DNA of 64,000 bases, taken from Bradyrhizobium erythrophlei (GTDB taxonomy: Bacteria; Pseudomonadota; Alphaproteobacteria; Rhizobiales; Xanthobacteraceae). Shown here one piece after another: positions 8,466-16,755 of the stretch. The position numbers and the translations under genes were made by a program. Below the pieces are notes generated by a model. It did no database searches. It saw nothing but the letters and a program-made list of their open reading frames with translations, and had not been told where the DNA came from. Numbering within the stretch: position 1 is the stretch's first letter; every line of letters starts with the position of its first letter. Location: contig NZ_LT670817.1 in assembly GCF_900129425.1 (NCBI RefSeq), forward strand, positions 4,898,001-4,962,000. Reading direction: 5' to 3'.

Positions 8466-8493
8466 GACTCAACCGGGGCGCGAGGGTGCGATG
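8466..8493 (+). repeat. TTGACTCAACC leader element, copy 1
   Basis: ATTGACTCAACCGGGG is followed by GCGAGGGTGCGATG, ending on the start codon of the secreted peptide at 8491. Two further copies, at 16466 and 18579, also run into an ATG. Confidence 0.6.
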
Positions 8494-8619
8494 GGGGCAT
8501 TTCAGTGGGGGCTAACGATAAAATTAAAACTGTTTGCTGTCCTTTCCGCCTTGGTCTTCTTTTTCACCGCGAATTTGATCGCTCAAGCGACCACTTATAG
8601 GACGCCGCCGCTACGGTGA
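8491..8619 (+). CDS. Tiny secreted peptide (42 aa)
   Basis: MGAFQWGLTIKLKLFAVLSA with LVFFFTANLIAQA looks like a signal peptide, leaving a mature end of about 10 residues (TTYRTPPLR). The product at 16495 shares the leader DNA and the ATTY segment after its cleavage site. No family is recognised. Confidence 0.4.
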   Translation: MGAFQWGLTIKLKLFAVLSALVFFFTANLIAQATTYRTPPLR

Positions 8620-8644
8620 TTCGGCGGCCACGGCGATCTAAGCC

Positions 8645-8917
8645 GTGGCGCACCGGTATTATATCGAATGCGGGCAGCGGCTTATCTCAAAAATGGCCAA
8701 GCGCGGGTGCGGAGAGTGGTTGCCGTGGCTCCAGGCAAATGCTGATGTGCTTTGCTTGTCCGCGTGGCAGACAGCAACTTGATTGATGGAGCTGGCCCGA
8801 AATGGTGCGTTGACCTTTGAGGCCATTCTCATCACTATCGCAGATGAACCGGGCAACGCAGCGCCGCAGGCGTCGAGGCGACGGACGAAGGGCCACGCTA
8901 CGAGATGGCGAGCCTGA
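8645..8917 (+). pseudogene. DUF3102-like phage protein fragment with an internal stop
   Basis: The frame reads VAHRYYIECGQRLISKMAKR then GCGEWLPWLQANADVL, close to the core of DUF3102-type phage/plasmid proteins (a GEWLPWL motif after a basic helix). It is broken by TGA at 8780 and continues in the same frame (LMELARNGALTFEA) to 8917. The start and most of the C-terminus are absent. Confidence 0.4.
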
Positions 8918-8947
8918 CATGAAAGAGTCCGTCAACTGAGGCGGCCT

Positions 8948-8975
8948 AAAAGAAAAAGCCGCCCTGAGGCGGCTC
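8948..8975 (-). terminator. Intrinsic terminator of the 8998-9912 gene
   Basis: On the reverse strand AGCCGCC TCAG GGCGGCT is followed by TTTTTCTTTT, 23 bp beyond the stop codon. Confidence 0.85.
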
Positions 8976-8997
8976 TCCTAAGTCAGAAGCGGGGTGG

Positions 8998-9912
8998 TTA
9001 CGCAGCGTGAAGCGCCATCTTGTCTTTGCGACGATACGCCGTGAAGCCAATACCGGCGAAGCCGAGAAGCATCATCGCCCATGTGGAGGGTTCGGGAACG
9101 CCGCTTACTTGGTTGGGAGGGCTTGGAGGAGCATTCAATACAAAGTGGGACACGAGTTGGAAGTCCGACGAGTCACCACCGATTATCCGACCGTCAATCG
9201 TGGTGCTATCAATATTGAACTTGTCGTTGAGGCCGACGATGACGCCATTGACGACGCCCATATTCGTGTTGCCGCCTATCTGCTGCCCGATGCCTAGGAT
9301 GTTGATGAACACGTTGTCGGAAGTGATCCCGCCTGTGAGGTTTAGCAGGTTCTTCAGTTGGACGTTATTGTTGCCCGTGACGTTAATCACCACGGAGTCG
9401 GTGGCGCCGCCGGTGATCGTCAACGCGCCGCCATTAAGGAAATTACTAGCCGAGACCGTGAATACATAACTTCCAGTGCCGTCGAGCGTTCCGCTGGTCG
9501 CGTTGAGGGCGCCCGAACCGCTGAAAGACGTGCCGGACTGGGCAGCGAAGGTGCTGGAGAGGCTCGCTATTGTGTTGTAGGCGGATGCAACGTTCGCATC
9601 GTTGGCGACCTTGCCGCCGTTGAGCGTGCCTGACCCGAGATTGGTCTGCGCAGTGCCAACGAAGCTGAAATTGCCGTTGATCGTGCCACTGCTGAACTGG
9701 ACGTAATTGCCTCCCGCTGTGGTGGCGGAATTATCGGTGGCGACATTTCCGTTGTAGGTCGCGTTGCTGAATTGCATGCTGTGGGTGTTGGGTCCGGCGA
9801 TGGCTCCGTAGAACGCAGCCTCACCAAGATCAATCGTGCCAGCACGCGCCTGCGTTGATAGCGCCACGGAGGCGCTGAACACCGAAAGCATCATTATTGA
9901 TTTAATCGACAT
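8998..9912 (-). CDS. PEP-CTERM protein with choice-of-anchor A domain (304 aa)
   Basis: The protein has a signal peptide (MSIKSIMMLSVFSASVALST, cleaved after ARAG), a choice-of-anchor A domain and the sorting tail GVPEPSTWAMMLLGFAGIGF followed by TAYRRKDK. The domain is recognised from its parallel-repeat style, the VINVTGNNN and GGITSDNVFINILG segments and the final DSSDFQLVSHF. The family is named for carrying interchangeable C-terminal anchors (LPXTG, PEP-CTERM and others) on the same extracellular domain. It is monocistronic with its own terminator. A surface or matrix role is inferred. Confidence 0.88.
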   Translation of the reverse strand: MSIKSIMMLSVFSASVALSTQARAGTIDLGEAAFYGAIAGPNTHSMQFSNATYNGNVATDNSATTAGGNYVQFSSGTINGNFSFVGTAQTNLGSGTLNGGKVANDANVASAYNTIASLSSTFAAQSGTSFSGSGALNATSGTLDGTGSYVFTVSASNFLNGGALTITGGATDSVVINVTGNNNVQLKNLLNLTGGITSDNVFINILGIGQQIGGNTNMGVVNGVIVGLNDKFNIDSTTIDGRIIGGDSSDFQLVSHFVLNAPPSPPNQVSGVPEPSTWAMMLLGFAGIGFTAYRRKDKMALHAA

Positions 9913-10455
9913 TTTCGACCTGTATGATCATTTACGGGCTAAAACTAGGTAATCTAAAACCGGTAAAACACACGACCCCAGATGTCAACATCGGGCGTTC
10001 GGAGCAAGCCAAGCCATTGATATAGATCCGGTGGAGATATAGATCCGGCTCAGTAAATGGCTAAAGCGTTGTTGCGCTCAACGAATGGGGTGAACCTGCC
10101 GTGAAATCCCGCATTTAATTAAGCAGCACCGGAATCTCAAATATTTCCAGATTAAATAGCGCGATACCGAGGGCTGGCCGCAGACGTAAAAGCCCCACCA
10201 GCATGAGCAGCATGCGATGCCCCGCCGCTGCTTTCTTCAAAACGGGTCGATGTCCGAGTCGGGTCCAGAAGCAAAACGTGCACGCGCGGAGAACTCGCAG
10301 AATTGTTTTCTCTCTTTTCTTCTTCCGACGGTGACTGGCAGATCGCCTCTTCTCTTATTGAACGCAATCGAGACTAACTTTCTACGCGCAAGTTCGACGT
10401 CGGAGTTTTCACACAGCCTCGGTCAAATTCGGAAGTCCGTGCGCGCAACTAGGCC
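9913..10455. other. Upstream region of a PEP-CTERM gene and flank of intron copy 1
   Basis: No gene is supported. A 13-bp direct repeat (GATATAGATCCGG) occurs at 10019-10031 and 10036-10048. The region contains the divergent 5' side of the 8998-9912 gene and ends at the 3' border of the group II intron. Confidence 0.4.
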
Positions 10456-11119
10456 GTTCGCGGTAGGGACGCGAGTTACCCCGCGCCCCCCGCACAGATC
10501 CGTGCGAGCCCAATTCGGGCACACGGCTCCCACCTCGGGTGTGTAACGGCGCGTCGTGATATTCTCACGAAATTCCGTATGCGCTTCAGCGCCTGTGACA
10601 CGGTTTCCCGGTACTGTGCCCGGCCCGTGCTTTGCTGACTCACATTCCCCTCGGCCCCCGCCCTTGGCTCCACCAACTCCGCAGCCGGTTGCCCGGCCTT
10701 GTTCGTCGGCTTCACAGCTACTATGGCGGGGTCAGACTTCTCATGATCGTACATCATCGGCTACGGCTCCTCGCCTTCCCGACACGGACCAGCGCTACAC
10801 GCATGTGGCGCTGGCCGACCATGAGATCTCCCGGTTCCCGAGCAAAGAGCGTCCGCACATGCCAGTGTCTACGACCACGCCGGGCCGTCTGGGCGCTCGC
10901 ACTATCGCGCCCATCCGTATTGCCTTCCGTCAGCGGAACGACGTCGGCACCCAGGATGAGGGTACTATCGCGGCTCAATGGCTGGCCTATGCGCTCCCCT
11001 GTCAACGCTTCGCCGATGCCCTCGCGGGCATCTGCGCATGACTCGGGGTCGATGCGGGTCGCTACTCCTTCATCGTGATGGACTTGCACCATCTACTCCT
11101 TGCCGGTCTCCCGGCGCAC
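10456..11119 (-). mobile_element. ORF-less group II intron, copy 1
   Basis: On the reverse strand the element starts GTGCG (11119) and runs through a GATGGTGCAAGTCCATC motif typical of domain I. Near its end is a domain V-like hairpin at 10497-10529 (GAGCCGTGTGCCC, GAAT loop side, CGCACGGATC), then domain VI and an end at CGCGAAC. It is 664 nt long, with no room for the roughly 1.2-kb reverse transcriptase gene of full introns, and short frames inside are not RT. It is identical, as far as I can read, to 22842-23505. Borders may shift by a base. It would need an RT supplied in trans. Confidence 0.75.
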
Positions 11120-11157
11120 TCCGCTTTACCCTGCACCTCAAGAACAGACATCGTCAG

Positions 11158-11200
11158 CGTGACCACCCATGTCCGAAAAGTGCCAGACCCGGACATGCCG
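11158..11200. repeat. Dispersed catgtccg repeat
   Basis: CCCATGTCCGAAAAGTGCC faces AGACCCGGACATGCCG, another copy of the imperfect palindrome near 3760 and 15083. It lies beside a PEP-CTERM terminator. Confidence 0.5.
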
Positions 11201-11217
11201 AATAAAACTCTTGCCAC

Positions 11218-11241
11218 GAAAAAGCCGCCCGTAGGCGGCTC
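11218..11241 (-). terminator. Intrinsic terminator of the 11267-12565 gene
   Basis: The reverse strand reads AGCCGCC TACG GGCGGCT followed by TTTTT, just after the stop codon. Confidence 0.8.
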
Positions 11242-11266
11242 TCAATTCAATCCCGTTGATGGTTGA

Positions 11267-12565
11267 TCACGCGGCCATCAACGCTGGCTTGCTCTTCCGA
11301 CGATAGACCATGAAGCCGACGCCGGCGAAGCCGAGGATCATCATGGCCCATGTTGATGGTTCGGGGACGGCAGTAACCGCCGTCATTGTACCCGTAAATG
11401 CGCCATCTCCGGTGAAAGTGACTTGGGTGACGAACGCGGTTGAATTATTGGGGTCGAGACCCAAGCTTGGATCAATTCCCAATATTTCGAACATGCTGAC
11501 GCCGCCTGGACCAAAGTTGAACAAGGTATTGGCTGCAAGTTGCTGCGCGAATACGAACGATGTGCCGTTCCATAGGTAAAGATCATAGGGATGCAACATG
11601 CCCAGATCTGGAAGCTGTACGGTCGCGAAGTTTGGATTGCCGACACCAATCGAAAAAATATAACCGAGAGCAGCTGCGGGGTCTAAGTTCACGGATTGAC
11701 CATGGCTAACGTCAATGTTGAAGCTATAGACCGTTTGCCCCACGGTATTGACCGATGAGACGGGTACCTGAACAGGACCGCTGAATTGCGATACCGCGTT
11801 GGGGTGAAAATCGAAAAAGCTCTGAGAGCTTGCTCCGTTTGTAGCGTTGCTGTTCAGTCGGAAGTCGTCACGAATGAGAACGCCATAATGGCCGTTCGGA
11901 TCGAGCGCTCCAAAACCAGGAAGATTTGCAGGAATGGCGACGCTAGTCTGCCCCGGTGCTAGGTCTTCTCTGAAAATTTCTTGCTTATTATTATTGAGGT
12001 CGAAGATAAAAACCTTCGTCGTCTGAAAGTAACCTGTTGGCAGTGTGACAGCGGGCGGCGCATTCCAGGTAATTGTCGGAGTGGTTACCGTCGCCGATGT
12101 CCCACTAATTGTTGCTCCGGTGATAAACGGGGGCGGCGGAAGCGATGGAATGGCTGCAGTGTTAATCACTAGGGTGTTATAAGTCGGATTCGTACTGCTG
12201 TTGCTGACCGTTAGTTGCCAGGGTCCGAGGAGGTTCGGGTTGAATGGAATGGACGTCTGAAAGAGGTTGGGATCCGGCACAGCATTAGAGAAGGGGACGT
12301 TAAAGGAGACACCGTTCTGCGTTGCGGTTACTGTCGTCTGTGACCCGAACACCTGTTCATCTGAACCCGAACCGGGATGGAAGCGTCCTCCAAAGGACAA
12401 GAATTCCGAGGCCACCGGCTGGCCGAACGCTACGTTTGAAGAATTATATCCGACGTAATTAAATGTACCGGGAAACCCGGGCGTGTTCGTATTCTGCACA
12501 ATAGTATCGGCGTGTGCGATTGACGGGATCAAGATTAAAGTCGCTAGATAAATTGCACTGCGCAT
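11267..12565 (-). CDS. PEP-CTERM exported protein (432 aa)
   Basis: This is the largest PEP-CTERM substrate in the window. A signal peptide (MRSAIYLATLILIPSIAHAD) precedes a long beta-rich passenger. The segments PPAVTLPTGYFQTTKVFIFD and PDLGMLHPYDLYLWNGTSF suggest Ig-like or lectin-like layers, but I recognise no named domain. The tail is VPEPSTWAMMILGFAGVGF then MVYRRKSKPALMAA. ATG 12565 follows a GGGG-containing ribosome-binding site. The gene stands alone between a terminator and IS debris. Confidence 0.88.
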   Translation of the reverse strand: MRSAIYLATLILIPSIAHADTIVQNTNTPGFPGTFNYVGYNSSNVAFGQPVASEFLSFGGRFHPGSGSDEQVFGSQTTVTATQNGVSFNVPFSNAVPDPNLFQTSIPFNPNLLGPWQLTVSNSSTNPTYNTLVINTAAIPSLPPPPFITGATISGTSATVTTPTITWNAPPAVTLPTGYFQTTKVFIFDLNNNKQEIFREDLAPGQTSVAIPANLPGFGALDPNGHYGVLIRDDFRLNSNATNGASSQSFFDFHPNAVSQFSGPVQVPVSSVNTVGQTVYSFNIDVSHGQSVNLDPAAALGYIFSIGVGNPNFATVQLPDLGMLHPYDLYLWNGTSFVFAQQLAANTLFNFGPGGVSMFEILGIDPSLGLDPNNSTAFVTQVTFTGDGAFTGTMTAVTAVPEPSTWAMMILGFAGVGFMVYRRKSKPALMAA

Positions 12566-12679
12566 ATCATTTACCCCATAAGCTAAATAAATCCCCCCAA
12601 CCTACGATTTTACCCTGGAACCTTGCAAGCGCTATTTGTCGGCAAATCTGTCATTTCCCCTTCGACCCTCAGTCCGCAA

Positions 12680-12784
12680 GCCCGACCGAATGCACTATGC
12701 TTGAAACGCCGGAACCTCGCCGAGCGGTTCTTCAACAAGATCAACTTTTGTCGGCGTATCGGCGAGCTATCGCCAAATTTTGGT
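12680..12784 (+). pseudogene. IS5-type transposase fragment (C-terminal piece)
   Basis: The frame reads ALCLKRRNLAERFFNKINFC then RRIGELSPNF, matching the C-terminal RNLVERFFNKIKQFRRIATRY signature of IS5-group (IS427-like) transposases. Everything before and after is lost, so this is a footprint of an old insertion. Confidence 0.55.
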
Positions 12785-12845
12785 GACGGCCGGTCAGGGG
12801 GCGGCGGTTATGGGCTGACCGTCGGTCGACTTGGCGATGACCTCG

Positions 12846-12995
12846 ATCGTCGAAGACTCCTGGCTGAATCAGCTTGATGACGTTATCCCTGGGCACGGCA
12901 TATCGCTCCTTCGGTGGAGAAGTGGAGGCGTCAAGCCCCCCACGATATGCCATCTTCCCGATTCCCGACGTCACCAACTTTGCGCGATAGCTCAA
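12846..12995 (-). pseudogene. IS256-type transposase fragment (N-terminal piece)
   Basis: On the reverse strand PRDNVIKLIQPGVFDD resembles the opening NVIKLIQPGxFxDQLTEVLR of rhizobial IS256-type transposases. It diverges directly afterwards. Together with the IS5 piece next to it, this shows that 12.6-13.0 kb is layered IS debris. Confidence 0.4.
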
Positions 12996-13062
12996 CCGCC
13001 GTTCTTAAATGGTGAACAGTGTGCCACACTGAATTTGCGTGTAATCGCCATGGAGCCACAAT

Positions 13063-13290
13063 ATGTCTGTAGTCGAACGTACCGCTGCCGGTCTACAGAC
13101 TGTCATCCCTGGCTGTGAACGGCGAACATTACCGAAATCTACGACGCGCGCAGATGAAAACGGCCAAGGGCTGCTTCACTTCTACAAGCCTTCGACCCTG
13201 CGCGAAGAACTGGCACGACGCGCAGATGCGCCTTTGCGGCCGAGACGAGGACAAAAGGCATTGCCGAAAAGCGGTCTATTCGTCTCCTAG
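13063..13290 (+). CDS. Small basic hypothetical protein (75 aa)
   Basis: MSVVERTAAGLQTVIPGCER is followed by a basic, Pro-rich tail (REELARRADAPLRPRRGQKA, ending LPKSGLFVS). The pattern of an IPGCER start and an ALPxxGLF end recalls a short uncharacterised Bradyrhizobium protein. No domain can be named. It stands alone between IS remnants and the second orphan PEP-CTERM tail. Confidence 0.45.
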   Translation: MSVVERTAAGLQTVIPGCERRTLPKSTTRADENGQGLLHFYKPSTLREELARRADAPLRPRRGQKALPKSGLFVS

Positions 13291-13373
13291 ATCGGCCGAG
13301 GCTCCCGCCGCGGCGGGGCGCAACTTCTTTATAGAACACGCGCTCGATAAGATTCTCATGAGCATGTTGCATA

Positions 13374-13640
13374 GTGTGTTTGGCAAAGATACAACCTGAT
13401 GTTATAACCTGGAACCGAAAATTTTGGGTGGCGGAGGTTCGATATCGGAGCCACCTGTGGTGCACTCAATTTGGGGCTACTGATTATGCATCGGCCAACA
13501 TCCCCCGCCTCCCCTCCGCCGTCTCCGACGTCCCCGAGCCTTCCACCTGGGCCATGATGATCCTGGGCTTTGCGGGCGTTGGCTTCATGGCGTATCGGCG
13601 CTCGCGGAAGAGCAGCCCGATGGTTCTGTCAGCAGCCTGA
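13374..13640 (+). pseudogene. Orphan PEP-CTERM sorting tail, copy B
   Basis: The 3' part encodes VSDVPEPSTWAMMILGFAGV then GFMAYRRSRKSS and the end PMVLSAA. The 50 codons in front are not a signal peptide or a plausible passenger, so only the sorting cassette survives. A complete terminator follows. The same tail with more damage is copy A at 7618. Confidence 0.7.
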
Positions 13641-14030
13641 CCAGATCTAAATCGCGAATACAGAGACCGCCTTCGGGCGGTCTTTTTGTTTTTGGGGTTC
13701 CAGATTTAACCTGCGCCGTCGGTATTCAGCTTAACAAGCGAGTTTCGTTGCAACGTCAGGGCGAGGCGCTAAGGTTGCATACCGGACAATTTCCCGTGTC
13801 CGGGCCCACCGCGGCAAAGCCGTCAGGCGATCATATTACGCTTGGCGGCTTTGTTTTCTCTCGAGGGGCATGAGGTCATCATGGTATGGTTTTTGGCTCT
13901 TCCGATCATCTGTGTTGCCGCTGCTGCTTTCATGTGGCAGTTCGAGCGGCATTTGGAGGACCTAACCGGACCTTGGATCTCGGACCGGGCGCAGAAAGCT
14001 TGCGCCGCTCCGCGGCCAAAGCGATGCCCT
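13513..14030 (+). repeat. Segmental duplication, copy B (partner 7613-8305)
   Basis: The order sorting tail, terminator, ACCGGACAATTTCCC block and small membrane gene is the same as in copy A, but without the 200-bp insert holding the gene at 7958. Copy B keeps both the hairpin and the longer membrane gene, so it is closer to the parent. Confidence 0.75.
13665..13692 (+). terminator. Intrinsic terminator
   Basis: GACCGCC TTCG GGCGGTC is followed by TTTTTGTTTTT, 24 bp after the stop of the orphan tail. The copy at about 7770 has lost one arm. Confidence 0.8.
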
Positions 14031-14051
14031 AACAGAATTAGGAAGGGGTAG
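13881..14051 (+). CDS. Small single-pass membrane protein (56 aa)
   Basis: MVWFLALPIICVAAAAFMWQ is one hydrophobic helix, followed by FERHLEDLTGPWISDRAQKA and a basic Cys-containing end. The pattern helix, ER, six residues, GPxI and R-A-Q recurs in the reverse-strand gene at 21759-21980 (YERRMDVLYGPYIYGRDAQ), so the two look like members of one family. ATG 13881 could be replaced by 13842 in the same frame. Function is unknown. Confidence 0.55.
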   Translation: MVWFLALPIICVAAAAFMWQFERHLEDLTGPWISDRAQKACAAPRPKRCPNRIRKG

Positions 14052-14390
14052 CTATCCAGATTCGGTATTCCGATCGGAAGCCGGCCACCCTTGGCGTCAA
14101 TCGCATGGGTCGATTTGATGAGTCGTTGAGGGGATGAGAAGGTCAAGTGGTCTTTAAATTAGCAACCCAGCAAATTTGCTGCGCACGCGTGAGCGCGTCG
14201 CACGGCGCGTATATTGAAATGAGCGGATGCTTGTTCTGGAATCGCAAGGATGGAATTGCATGCGGCAAGATAAATATGTCAGGAAAACTGACACAATATG
14301 TTGACAGGTTGTATCCCGTCTCTTATTCGAGGCAACTTAAAGGCGACCAATCTAATCGAGGAAGTAGTTTTACACAAAAGGGAAGTGGCT

Positions 14391-15014
14391 ATGAAAGGTC
14401 TAACGCGTGCAGGATTGGCTGGTCTTATCGGTGCGGTACTTGTCTCATTTGCGCCGGCCGCTAACGCAGATGTAGTTTATAGTTTTGACGGAAGTTCCAT
14501 GATACCTGCCTTTACGGCCGGAATAACTCTCGACGTGCAGAGCGGACAGGCGATTAGTGGAACAGGCTCGATCAATTTCGGCGGTAGCATTTTCGATCTA
14601 ACCTTGATCACCCCCTCAACAATCGGTAACGAGACTTCTCCGGGACCAGTTGGTTTTCGTGACAATCACGGCACTGATCTAGGCGGCGCTGACACAATTG
14701 TGCCGATTGACGGCGCTTGCTGCGGTCTGCTCTTCGCGATCACGAACAATCCAGTATGGGGACAAGATGCATTGTTCAACGTTTGGAGTAATGGTGGCAA
14801 CAGCTTTGGCTTCCTGTTCTCGGGTACGCTTCCAGATGTCTTTGACGTATACTTAAACAAAGGCGCGGGTACTGGAACCGTCAGTGCCTCGGCTACTGGA
14901 CCCGTCAGTGACGTCCCCGAACCCTCGACGTGGGCAATGATGCTTCTCGGCTTCATTGGCGTGGGCTTCATGGCCTATCGTCGGAAGGCAATGCCAGCTC
15001 TGGTCGCAGTCTGA
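14391..15014 (+). CDS. PEP-CTERM exported protein (207 aa)
   Basis: The signal peptide is MKGLTRAGLAGLIGAVLVSF with cleavage near PAANA. A compact beta-rich passenger follows, containing a Cys pair (DGACCGL). The sorting tail is VPEPSTWAMMLLGFIGVGF with MAYRRKAMPALVAV. The frame is open from 14298, but ATG 14391 follows AAAAGGGAAGTGGCT and gives a proper signal peptide. Upstream DNA contains GTCAGGAAAACTGAC and TTGACAGG, a possible promoter or operator. Confidence 0.88.
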   Translation: MKGLTRAGLAGLIGAVLVSFAPAANADVVYSFDGSSMIPAFTAGITLDVQSGQAISGTGSINFGGSIFDLTLITPSTIGNETSPGPVGFRDNHGTDLGGADTIVPIDGACCGLLFAITNNPVWGQDALFNVWSNGGNSFGFLFSGTLPDVFDVYLNKGAGTGTVSASATGPVSDVPEPSTWAMMLLGFIGVGFMAYRRKAMPALVAV

Positions 15015-15040
15015 TTCACGATCATCGGGTTTGAATTGAG

Positions 15041-15065
15041 AGGCCGCCTTCGGGCGGCTTTTTCG
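15041..15065 (+). terminator. Intrinsic terminator of the 14391 gene
   Basis: GGCCGCC TTCG GGCGGC is followed by TTTTTCG. The bases between stop codon and hairpin (GATCATCGGGTTTGAATTG) are shared with other PEP-CTERM genes here. Confidence 0.85.
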
Positions 15066-15082
15066 TTGCGCTACTTACAGCC

Positions 15083-15140
15083 GCCATGTCTGGGTTTGGC
15101 ACTTCTCGGACATGGCGCGATGTCTGACTTGAATCCGCTA
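15083..15140. repeat. Dispersed catgtccg repeat
   Basis: CGCCATGTCTGGGTTTGGCA faces TTCTCGGACATGGCG, nearly the same as 3760-3793. It again follows directly after a PEP-CTERM terminator. No gene is visible in 15141-15557. Confidence 0.6.
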
Positions 15141-15557
15141 TGCGGTGCGCTCCAGCGCGGCGGCCGGTTGCCACGTTCGCCTCAGCCAGCGGGAAGAAGG
15201 TCGGCCGGCGAAGCCGCCCGAGGTTACGCATTGGGGAAAACGCAAATTGAAGAGAGACGAGTGACCGTGACTTGGCTGGGACGTTCGCCGTTCCACTCGG
15301 CGTAATCCTTTTTATTTAAAAAAGGCCGCGAGCCCAATCCATACAATCTACAGAAATGCCGCTCTGAAATTGTGAGATTGCTTCTTTGAGTTTCCTAAAA
15401 TTCACGGCTTTCCGCAACGTTCTTTCTGGCGTCCCGCGTATGTCGCGCCGGGCTCGGCTGAAAAAGGCATTACAAAATGATTGAGAAGCGGGGCTATCGG
15501 CGGAAGAACGGCGCACTAAACGTAGCCTGATTTTGCATCACCATCAGACTACAGAGA

Positions 15558-15584
15558 GACCGCCTTCGGGCGGTCTTTTTGTTT
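15558..15584 (+). terminator. Intrinsic terminator without a clear gene
   Basis: GACCGCC TTCG GGCGGTC is followed by TTTTTGTTTGG, with part of the tail (CACCGCTTTTTGTTTGGCA) repeated. No gene upstream on this strand can be supported, so it may belong to a lost gene. Confidence 0.6.
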
Positions 15585-15609
15585 GGCATCACCGCTTTTT
15601 GTTTGGCAA

Positions 15610-15957
15610 TCACCGCTTCGCTGCGCGCCGCGAACGATCGGACGACGGTTGAATCCTGAAATAGTCGAGCTTTTTCCCGGATTTAAGCTGTGCAGTCAGC
15701 CAGCGTGGCTGCTTCCCGCGGCCCGCCCACGTCTCCTCAGGCTTGGCAGGATTGCGATATTTGGGGAACACCTGCGGGTAAGCGCGCCGTTCATGCTGAG
15801 GAGCTACATTCGATCGATGATCTGACTGGAGCTGCTGCAGTCGCTGCTCAAGTTTTGTTTTTTCCGCACCTATCCGGCTCGCCAGAGCGGATGTGATTTC
15901 CAAGTGCACTGCCCAAAGCTCGTCGATGGACATCGATTTTAGATCGCGCAGGTTCAT
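15610..15957 (-). CDS. H-NS family DNA-binding protein (115 aa)
   Basis: The N-terminal half (MNLRDLKSMSIDELWAVHLE then a coiled coil rich in Glu, Lys, Leu and Gln) is the oligomerisation region. The C-terminal part (YRNPAKPEETWAGRGKQPRW) is the AT-hook-like H-NS domain. H-NS proteins silence AT-rich, horizontally acquired DNA, and this region has many AT-rich intergenic tracts. Length is normal for the alphaproteobacterial family. It stands alone, read on the reverse strand. Confidence 0.88.
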   Translation of the reverse strand: MNLRDLKSMSIDELWAVHLEITSALASRIGAEKTKLEQRLQQLQSDHRSNVAPQHERRAYPQVFPKYRNPAKPEETWAGRGKQPRWLTAQLKSGKKLDYFRIQPSSDRSRRAAKR

Positions 15958-16285
15958 ATCTCTGTCTTTTGTTGTTCATGGAAGCGGTGTGTCGAGCCGC
16001 CTGAGGATGCAGCTAGTTCTTTGTGAACGCTGCTGATGGGGCAACGGTGAAGGCGCTCCCAATACAGTTGTGAAAACGGCAAGGATAAGGCGCGGAGCCA
16101 AAGATGGCCCCTTATTCCGATCGGCGCTTTGGATAAGCTTAGCTGGTTAGCACGCCGTAAACAAACGACCCGAAATCTTTCGCGCGCGCGGCCTCTGGAT
16201 TGTACTCGTGATGGGTGCTGTTCGCGCGCCGACGAAAAAACTAGGGTCTTGGGCTCGACGCGTTTTCCGAATGCCCCAATCTGGA

Positions 16286-16381
16286 TCATTGCGTGACGTG
16301 CCTGACGACTGTGACCGTCGCAATAATGAAGGCTACGCCAAACGCGCCAGCCAGAGCGGCGAAAACAAAACGCGGATCCAT
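16286..16381 (-). CDS. Putative micro-protein with one membrane helix (31 aa)
   Basis: The reverse strand encodes MDPRFVFAALAGAFGVAFII then ATVTVVRHVTQ. One hydrophobic helix fills most of it. It resembles other one-helix peptides of the region, but nothing beyond composition supports it. Confidence 0.3.
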   Translation of the reverse strand: MDPRFVFAALAGAFGVAFIIATVTVVRHVTQ

Positions 16382-16465
16382 CACACGCCCCAATTGAGCT
16401 TATTGAAAGTCCAATTTCGGCCGCCCTGCTCTCTGGAGTCAATCCTCTATCTTTCGCGTAGGAGT

Positions 16466-16497
16466 GATTGACTCAACCAGGGCGGGAGTGTGGGATG
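16466..16497 (+). repeat. TTGACTCAACC leader element, copy 2
   Basis: GATTGACTCAACCAGGGCGG is followed by GAGTGTGGGATG and ends on the start codon at 16495. The preceding 80 bases (AATTTCGGCCGCCCTG and AGTCAATCCT) also match the flank of copy 3. Confidence 0.65.
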
Positions 16498-16692
16498 AGC
16501 CTTCTTTTCGGTGGCGCGGATAATGCGCGCGATAGCTCTTTTTTGGTTGTAGCCCTAATCGTCATGTCGTCCTCAGCTCGCGCTACGACCTACACGTATG
16601 AGCTATCGCGACCACGGGGCGGCCATCACAGCGGGCCACTCCCGCTGGAGCGTCTTGAGAATTCCGAGGTCCACAGCGATTCTCCCTTCTAG
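16495..16692 (+). CDS. Small secreted protein (65 aa)
   Basis: MSLLFGGADNARDSSFLVVA with LIVMSSSARA is a signal-peptide-like start. The mature part begins TTYTYELSRPRGGHHSGP and is His- and Pro-rich. It shares the leader repeat and the ATTY junction with the peptide at 8491. Known Bradyrhizobium secreted peptides of similar style exist, but I cannot name a family. Confidence 0.45.
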   Translation: MSLLFGGADNARDSSFLVVALIVMSSSARATTYTYELSRPRGGHHSGPLPLERLENSEVHSDSPF

Positions 16693-16755
16693 GGGGGGAG
16701 CCGGATGTTTTCGCTCAGAGCGAGTCCACATTAACCAAAGCCCTTTATTTCGGGG

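Noticed and set aside
10476..11092. Several open frames inside the group II introns (also at 22862-23478)
   Set aside because: They overlap each other on both strands, do not resemble reverse transcriptase and lie in ribozyme sequence.
15954..16442. A 162-codon reverse-strand frame
   Set aside because: Composition is irregular, with no motif. A shorter one-helix frame in another phase (16286-16381) is the better candidate.
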